From NCBI GenBank assembly GCA_947172415.1, contig OX359195.1, forward strand, positions 2,971,501 through 3,035,500: a DNA stretch of 64,000 nt. Reading direction: 5' to 3'. Positions 57,531 through 64,000 of this stretch are shown here, piece after piece. A program made the translations under genes and the position numbers. Positions within the stretch are counted from its first letter, which is position 1. Each line of letters begins with the position of its first letter. This stretch comes from Chondrosia reniformis (lineage: Eukaryota; Porifera; Demospongiae; Chondrillida; Chondrillidae). The notes under the pieces were generated by a model, which did not search any database, was not told the DNA's origin, and saw only the letters and a program-made list of their open reading frames with translations.

Positions 57531-57864
57531 GGAACTGCCATTATTTAATGCTCCAGGTCTTTGAATTGCCTGATTAAAAGAGCTTAGTAGAGTTCACAGC
57601 GTAAAATGTTAGCGTGCAAATGTTTGTATACATACGCAGAATTGCGTGTAACTGTGTTCCGGTGTTGAGTTTGCGTGAAACAATAGCGCGCTAATGGTTA
57701 TTGCGCATTTCATTTTGTTTCCATGTAATGATATCAATTTTTGTCCTAATCGGTGCTCCATATTTTGCGACCTCCACTATACGGGCGAAAACTTCTACAC
57801 TTCAACTTCGCGCTTCTATACGGACGAATATATAAGTGGATAATCTGAAGCAGTCAACAACTGT

Positions 57865-58280
57865 CATGGAGAGAATCAAAGAGCCCAACGCAGCAGAAGT
57901 CGATATTGTCATCGAGAAGAGTGACAACAATGTCTACAAGGAGCTACAAGACTATACCTAGCGAAAGGACTATATCCCGCTGGTAGCACGAAGCAGGACA
58001 AATGCATTATCTGCAAGAAGAGGGCGAGGAAATTGTGAGAGTCCATGCGAACATTTCGCGTATGCAACAGAAATTGCGCTTGCCTTCAGCTTTCACGTTC
58101 GATAGTTCCTACAGCGAATTGCTTCGGCTTGGACTCCCTAATCCTCTAGTGGTTAGCCTGCAATCGCAACAACTCACGTTTGAGAGTGCTTTGTGGAATG
58201 CACGTTGCTCGGCCACTGGTTTTTCAATAACCTTGTTCTGGCCTGCCTCTGGAGGTGTGAAAACTGCGACTAAGAAGCAA
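57865..58280 (+). pseudogene. Unrecognised coding remnant upstream of the Ulp1-like fragment
   Basis: Starts ATGGAGAGAATCAAAGAGCC (MERIKEPNAAEVDIVIEKSD), meets a TAG near 57959 and then shifts frame. One frame holds a CxxC pair (KQDKCIICKKRARKL). Another, from about 58090, reads SELLRLGLPNPLVVSL and SATGFSITLFWPASGG. Family not recognised. Adjacency suggests it belonged with the protease-like and PHD segments that follow. Confidence 0.35.
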
Positions 58281-58663
58281 CGATCTAGATGTCCCAACCC
58301 AGAAAGGAGCTTCTGACTGTGGTCTGTTTTCTATTGAATTTGCTACAAGTCTATGCTTTGGGAAAGATCCAGCAAGATACAAGTATGCTCAAAAGGATAT
58401 GAGAAATCATCTAATGCAATGCATTGAAACAAGGAAGATAACAAAATTTCCTTCTGTAGCTTTGCCAACTGGATTGTCCCATAAATCAGGCATTAGAATT
58501 GGTTCTGCCTATTTTCTGTACCTGCCGACTAATAGAGGAGGGACAGATGGTTTTATGTGACAAATGTGGTGAATGGTATCATACTACATGTGTCGTAGTA
58601 ATAGAAGAGGTTTTGCAGTGTGAAGAAGTCACATGGAAGTGTAAACTCTGCACATCAACATGA
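58281..58663 (+). pseudogene. Ulp1-like cysteine-protease tail plus PHD finger, broken
   Basis: QKGASDCGLFSIEFATSLCF, followed by GKDPARYKYAQKDMRNHLMQ, resembles the C-terminal active-site segment (Asp-Cys-Gly) of C48/Ulp1-type peptidases found in transposon-linked proteins. After a frame change near 58510 a PHD finger follows: FCTCR, MVLCDKCGEWYHTTC, WKCKLC, with stop at 58661-58663. PHD fingers bind histone tails. Frame breaks make the whole a remnant. Confidence 0.55.
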
Positions 58664-59698
58664 AAAGTACTGCAATGTAACTCAAGCCTTAATTGCTGCA
58701 GAACAATTAACTTTTTAGATGGCTGTAATAGCTTGCATGTTGAACACTTGATTTTTAGGCCATTTATAGTGCTATAATATATTTACTCTGCTTTGTGAGT
58801 GAACAATATGTATGGCAAGCCATGTATGTTAACACTCAGTGCATCATGTATATAGTTCTGCATTTACTGGTATGTTATATAAAGACTGCCATGCACTACT
58901 GGACCATATGAACTTCAAATTGCTTGCAAAACTTTTCCATTCATATGGCAACTTGCAAAATCTAGAATTTTCTAATTAAGCTTTCTGTACATGTCCTTAG
59001 AATTTTTTAGGTATATAACTCCAAAAGATCTTAAATAACAGTACCAATAAACAGTACGATAAGCACTTAACTGCCAAAATCCGGTCCAATAAATTACTCA
59101 CATGAGTGGATTTCTAATCTATAGGTGTGGCAATTTTTGCTTTGTGTACAAGAAGTAATAACATGTTCCTACCTTCTGATGTTAGCATTTCTCAAAGGGA
59201 TGGTTTTTAATAGAGAAAATCAAATGTCAATGTGTCTGAGATTTGATCACGTGAAGACCATCAAGCTGAACACTGTAGTTTGGCTAAGATAAGACGATTG
59301 GGTCCTAAAATTTATCACTTTAGAGTCAAAGGATCAACCTAAATTTAGGCCAAATGTGATGCAAATTGAAAATTCATTAACAGCAATATGTTCATCGTCC
59401 GAAGCACCGTTGATTTTGCCGAATCAGCATTTTTTCGGCCACTGTAGATTTTCGATTGTATCGTCAGTATGCAAACACCTATGAGCCTGAAAATCGGGGT
59501 GTTAAGTGGGGCTACGTGTATGGTCATCTTAGCAAAGAAGTGGCAAAATTTCTGTCTTCATCGTTAAACCATGAGTGACCGAATTTGATGGTGGTCGAAC
59601 ATTCAGTTTACTCTACTAGCGAATGGTGCAATGGGAAGTATCATAGCTGTTACGGATCCGAAGTTACGACACTTTAAAACAGAACTGTTGCCAAACGC
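58664..59698. other. No gene recognised
   Basis: About 1 kb of AT-rich sequence with no convincing ORF, repeat or RNA. Confidence 0.5.
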
Positions 59699-60423
59699 AT
59701 CGACCTCATCGAGTTTCCTGTCAGCAAAAATGGCAATCGATATTGCATTACTCTTACTGACTATTTTTCCAAATGGGCAGAAGAGTGTCCTATTCCGACA
59801 AAAGAGTCAAGACATGTTGCTGCTTTCCTGTACAAGATGTTCTTTAGACATGGATACCCTAAGGAGATTGTCTCGGATCAGGGAAGGGAGTTCTGCAACC
59901 AATTTGTTGATGTCCTAGAAGAGCTTACAGGCTTCAAGCATAGGATGACCAGCGCCTACCACCCTCAGTCAAATGGGCTTAATGAGCGTTTTAATCAAAT
60001 CCTGAAGTCACAGTTGCAGAAGCTTGTGAACAATCGCCAAGATGACTGGGATGATCTCTTGGACAACATTCAGACAAGCCAGCAGGATTCAACAAAGTGT
60101 ACTCCATTCCTCTTGATGTATGGACGAGAAGCTCACCTTCCAATTGATGTCACTCAGTGCAGGAGAATCCTGATGACAAACTCGACTCGGATGCAAAAGT
60201 GCAGAGTATGCTGGAACTGCAGAAAAAGCTTCATGACAAAGCATATGCCAATATTGAGAAAGCTCAGGCTGCGCTATGCCACTGTCAGGTGCCAGAAGAG
60301 GAGTTCTTTGTTATCACGCAATTGAGACAGTACCTTGCAGACTGCATTGACAAAGAACACATGCAGCCATTTCCAGCTAGAAGAAGGAAGTGCCAAAAGA
60401 AAACAAAAAACGCAAGCCATTGA
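59699..60423 (+). pseudogene. Gypsy-like integrase core, 5'-truncated
   Basis: DDE integrase core: the first Asp in IDLIEF (59702-59704), TDYFSKWAEE, the second Asp in VSDQGREFCN and the catalytic Glu in HPQSNGLNERFN. Then WDDLLDNIQ and TPFLLMYGREAHLPID. Near 60155 the frame shifts to a lysine-rich helical tail ending at 60423. The zinc-binding front and the rest of the polyprotein are missing. It may derive from a Gypsy retrotransposon or a Ginger-type DNA element. Confidence 0.75.
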
Positions 60424-60869
60424 CAGACAGAGATTCATGATGTTGATTTGAAGTGGCATTGCGGTCTTTGTAAACTTGTCTAATTTTTTTCTTGTTTTAT
60501 TTCAGATATGTTATGACTCTCATTACAACTTATTTTGCATGCAGTATAAAATAGACTAGTAAATATTGCACCCAGGATGCAACATTTTCTGACTTTATAT
60601 AGGGGTTCCAAATTTCCTAGGAAATTCGGTACGGGGGTGCCATATTTCCTGGGGTGCCAAATAGCCTGTGAAACCGGAAAGGGTTACTGACAACCACGTA
60701 CATATTTTGTAAAGCCAGTTTTTTATTTTATTAGGTAAGGCTTGCTGCCAACGTACAGTTAGAATGACTTAGACAAATGGAGGAATTGAGAGAAAGCTTC
60801 AGCAAATTAAAGAACCCATAGTCACACAAGTGCACTCTTTGGTCTTGGCTACAGTACACCCAACCTTGA
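60424..60869. other. No gene recognised
   Basis: Contains an inverted-type motif pair (AATTTCCTAGGAAATT around 60611) and no coding signal. Confidence 0.4.
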
Positions 60870-61465
60870 TTCCAAAGCTATCGAGCCACAATTGTAGCTC
60901 CTAAAGAGGTCGTCTCCCTACTTTCAGCCAAGAGCTGGAAATCTTGATATTCCCAAGGATTCCAAAGAAATTGAGAGTGCATGACCAAAGTTGTAGCTCC
61001 AGAGGAGGTTGTCCTCCTACCTTCAGCCAAGAGCTGGGAATCCTAATATGCCCAAGGATTCCAAAGCAATCGAGAGTGTATGACCAAAGATGTATGCCTA
61101 AGGATTCCAAAGCAATCAAGAGTGCATGACCAAAGTTGTAGCTCCTGAGGAGGTTGTCCTCCTACCATCAGCTGAGAGCCAAGAATCCTGATATGCCTAA
61201 GGATTTCAAAGCAATCGAGAGTTCATGACCAAAGTTGTAGCTCCTGAGGAGATTGTCCTCCTACCTTCAGCCAAGAGCTGGGAATCCTAATATGCCAAAG
61301 GATTCCAAAGCAATCTAGAGTGTATGACCAAAGATGTATGCCTAAGGATTCCAAAGTAATCAAGAGTGCATGACCAAAGTTGTAGCTCCTGAGGTTATCC
61401 TCCTACCTTCAGCCAAGAGCCAAGAATCCTGATATGCCCAAGGATTCCAAAGCAATCGAGAGTGG
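60870..61465. repeat. Diverged, inverted relative of the 36.7-42.5 kb satellite
   Basis: Five to six units containing AAAGTTGTAGCTCC, GAGGAGGTTGTCCTCCTACC, TCAGCCAAGAGCTGGGAATC and GGATTCCAAAGCAATC. These are the reverse complement of the main satellite's motifs (GGTAGGAGGACGACCTCC, GGTCTCGGCTCGG region replaced). The palindrome at the unit centre is conserved. Confidence 0.75.
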
Positions 61466-62290
61466 TCCGCGACCGGGAAAAGGGTAAATATAGTATTCAT
61501 TTCTTGAGGGGTAGCCATACACCTCTGTGTTTGGTGCACTAACCTGAAGTAGGAATGGTGCGCCCAAACACAGAAGTGTATGGTTAAGTTACTTAAATTT
61601 CAGTATATGCAACTTCTGTATGATTAGCCTTATCATATAATCAGTGTCTTTTTGCAGATGTATTAGTGAACATTGCCATTCCTACTTCCAACATCATTTT
61701 TGTAATTGTTTTTTATTTACTTGTATTCCCCCTTTTTTCTTCTTAATATAACTTGTTTTTTAGATTGATTTGTAAATTTTCTTGGCGAAAATCTCAAAAT
61801 AACGTCTCAGACAAGAGAGATGTACCAAAAACCATGATCTCTTATCTAAAAATGGCGGCCGAAAAGACCATAATTTTCGCTATTAATAATTAATCCGTTT
61901 CCTGTAGAGCTCATTCAGATTTAGTGCTGTCTATTCCCTAGTTCGGAAACATTTATAACGATTTATAACTTGCATGTGCCCGCATAAGTTTGCATATTAG
62001 CGCTAGTCCATTTGACGAAAGAAGAAAAAATGAGAATGGGCCTATTCCTGGTTAACCGCTTTTTGAATGCTTTAGAGCGTCGAAAGACGTTTTGGCATTT
62101 AGAAAAGAGTGCATGAATGGCTGCAAATAACCGAATATAACAGAAAATCGCTTCGTTGGCGATGTATGAGGTGTTAATCGGTAATAGGGTTAATTAGATA
62201 GGGTGGACATCCTTTTTCGGCCATTCCTACTTAGTGAGTACTACCGTACTCTCTGATATTTATTATTTTTGCAGTATATATAGGTAATTA
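61466..62290. repeat. Dispersed repeats with hairpin
   Basis: An imperfect inverted pair (CCATACACCTCTGTGTTTGG at about 61518 against about 61563-61585) is followed by sequence shared with 10915-11045. The right end, 62215-62260, is an inverted copy of the dispersed-repeat start seen at 5293 and 6665. No gene. Confidence 0.5.
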
Positions 62291-62335
62291 ATATACTACA
62301 CACACTAAAGCATTGCAGTAATTTGTGTGACACTA

Positions 62336-62734
62336 TAATAAAGTTTATATACTCCGTTGCCAGGGCAACCACCTGTGTTTAAATTTTGTAAACGTGATAT
62401 AAAAGGATTTAAGAAGCTATATACTGCATCGGCTTCTTAAATCCTGTTATATCCCTGCCCAAATATGGTAATAAAGTTTATATACTCCGTTGCCAGGGCA
62501 ACCACCTGTGTTTAAATTTTGTAAACGTGATATAAAAGGATTTAAGAAGCTATATACTGCATCGGCTTCTTAAATCCTGTTATATCCCTGCCCAAATATG
62601 GTAATAAAGTTTATATACTCCGTTGCCAGGGCAACCACCTGTGTTTAAATTTTGTAAACGTGATATAAAAGGATTTAAGAAGCTATATACTGCATCGGCT
62701 TCTTAAATCCTGTTATATCCCTGCCCAAATATGG
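62336..62734. repeat. Three exact 133-bp tandem repeats with hairpin and X-box-like motif
   Basis: Copies at 62336-62468, 62469-62601 and 62602-62734 appear identical. Each holds GTTGCCAGGGCAAC, which fits the RFX X-box consensus (GTNRCC-N-RGYAAC). Each also has a long stem: GATATAA plus AGGATTTAAGAAGC pairing with GCTTCTTAAATCCT plus TTATATC. They interrupt a dispersed repeat also found at 43895. Confidence 0.85.
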
Positions 62735-63255
62735 TAAACCAAGACATTCTTTTTGGAGGGTGGACAATTTTCCTTACATTTAGGAAATTTGGAGTAGTCA
62801 GGGCAAGAGCATTCTATGAAGTCATCAGCGTTTAAGCAAAAACAACCAGACGCTAGCAGAACCATCCTCCCCCCAAATAACGATAAGAAGTGACGAAGTA
62901 TATATCACTCATACTCACTATGCGCCCTCGTGACTCGTACATATAAAACCCATATACACCTCAGCACCACGGTATAACTAATACATATAAATTTTGGTTT
63001 CATAAAACTATTAAACCCTTCAAGCAGTTGAATAACTGCTATATCTATTAATGTATATGTACATTAAGAGACATTGTTGAGAAGCGGAAACAGTAAATCT
63101 TGAGGGTCTTAATCAGTAAAATGCCTAAGAGTTGAAAAAGTTGCTGTTCCATAACTTTCCTGATCATTGTGATAGAAACAGATACTACCTATCATTTCAT
63201 GTACATCATCAGTTCAAACTTAGTGGTTCCTCTACATACTTAAACAGTTAACCAT
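62735..63255. repeat. Second half of dispersed repeat
   Basis: From about 63010 the sequence matches 43970-44130 (CAGTTGAATAACTG, GAGACATTGTTGAGAAGC, CATTTCATGTACATC). No coding signal. Confidence 0.5.
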
Positions 63256-64000
63256 GTGCTACATGTGCAATGCACTATACTATACAATGTCAAGGCAATA
63301 ATTTCACTAAAGAAGAGAGTGGAAGTGATTCATTATAAGAAAGCCAATCCTCAGGAAGGAACTCACCAGATTGCATCTCATTATAATTGCGCCCGGACTC
63401 AAATACAAGGCAATTTACAGCATCAGCATGAAATCTTAAAGGAATATGAAAGCAATGCTAAAGAAGACAAGAAACGCCACAGAACAACTGAGTATGTGGA
63501 CATCTAGGTAGAGAAAGAAATGTACCTATATCAGGAATCATGTTCCAAGAAGAAGCACGTATTCTAGCCGGCAAACTGAGCAATCCAGATTTTTTTAAGG
63601 TATCAAATGGGAGGCTAGACTGTTTTAAAAGGCAACACAATCTCAGGTAGCTAGTGCTGTGTGGGGAGTCTGTTATTGTATTTGAAGTGACAGTCCAAGT
63701 TTGGTATGATAGAATAAAAGACTTTTTGATTGGATACAGTGCAAAAGATGCTTGGAATGCAGATGAACCTAGCTCCTTCTATAGGGTTTTACCAGAAAAC
63801 ATACTGGCAGCACAATGCAAGGGTGGAAAAATATCCATAAACAGATTATCAATACTCTTTTTTGCCAATGCTGATGGTGGGAAGGAACCTCCTATTGTCA
63901 TTGGCAGGTCTGAATTGCCAAGATATTTCAAAAGTTTGTAAGATAAGGCTAGCCCCCATGGAATACCATATAATGCCAATAAAACGGCATGGATGACATT
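63256..64000 (+). pseudogene. pogo/Tigger (DDE_1) transposase, broken, runs off the window
   Basis: An N-terminal HTH segment (SLKKRVEVIHYKKANPQEGT) and a stop near 63505. After that a CENP-B-type second HTH (RERNVPISGIMFQEEARILA, SNPDFFKVSNGRLDCFKRQH), then the DDE_1 domain: GYSAKDAWNADEPSSFYRVL with the first Asp, CKGGKISINRLSILFFANAD, PPIVIGRSELPRYF. In-frame TAG near 63642 and TAA at 63939-63941 show decay. Later catalytic residues lie beyond the window. Same superfamily as the MITE at 35895. Confidence 0.75.

Overview
This looks like a window of an AT-rich animal genome, most likely a demosponge. That assignment is inferred from three things. The main gene is a very large secreted scavenger-receptor (SRCR) protein, a family strongly expanded in sponges. 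Its introns are short, with ordinary GT-AG ends. The surroundings hold a varied set of transposon remains: EnSpm-like, pogo/Tigger, restriction-like-endonuclease non-LTR elements and a Gypsy-like integrase. I see no tRNA, rRNA or CRISPR.

1-8958: one small secreted-protein-like ORF (986-1222) that resembles exon 1 of the main gene. Then come a 1.5 kb nested palindromic element with a 9-bp target duplication (1755-3242), a non-LTR 3' end and scattered repeats.

8959-26977: the one clearly intact gene, + strand, 23 exons. I assembled it from phase-matched splice sites into an open frame of 7290 bases (2429 codons plus TAA). The order is signal peptide and coiled coil, vWA domain with a full MIDAS, 19 group-A SRCR domains, then a C-terminal fibrinogen-related domain. 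SRCR3 to SRCR18 alternate strictly between two subtypes on symmetric phase 1-1 exons. The array shows recent tandem duplication and a chimeric exon. Intron 12 carries two inverted hammerhead-ribozyme motifs.

27210-31653: an EnSpm/CACTA-like transposon holding a decayed Tnp2-like transposase and, head to head, a BEN-domain gene. 32590-36230: fragments of a zinc-finger retrotransposon ORF, a diacylglycerol-kinase accessory domain, an R2/HERO-like reverse transcriptase with endonuclease, and a pogo-type MITE. 36720-42890: a large hairpin-rich satellite (unit about 96 bp) with higher-order repeats. A 68-bp tandem repeat follows at 43376-43870.

45504-52372, minus strand: a multi-exon zinc-cluster and helical-repeat gene with internal exon-triplet duplication, now carrying three in-frame stops and two frameshifts. 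52639-55800, minus strand: six phase-consistent exons of a possible PPR-like protein. 56003-60423: a cluster of broken, mostly transposon-associated genes (a C2H2-tailed family, an HTH integrase-like protein, Ulp1-like and PHD segments, a Gypsy-like integrase). 60870-64000: an inverted relative of the satellite, three exact 133-bp hairpin repeats, and a pogo/Tigger transposase running off the end.

Overall, one large extracellular recognition protein built by exon duplication sits in a repeat-rich setting that plausibly supplies its recombination.
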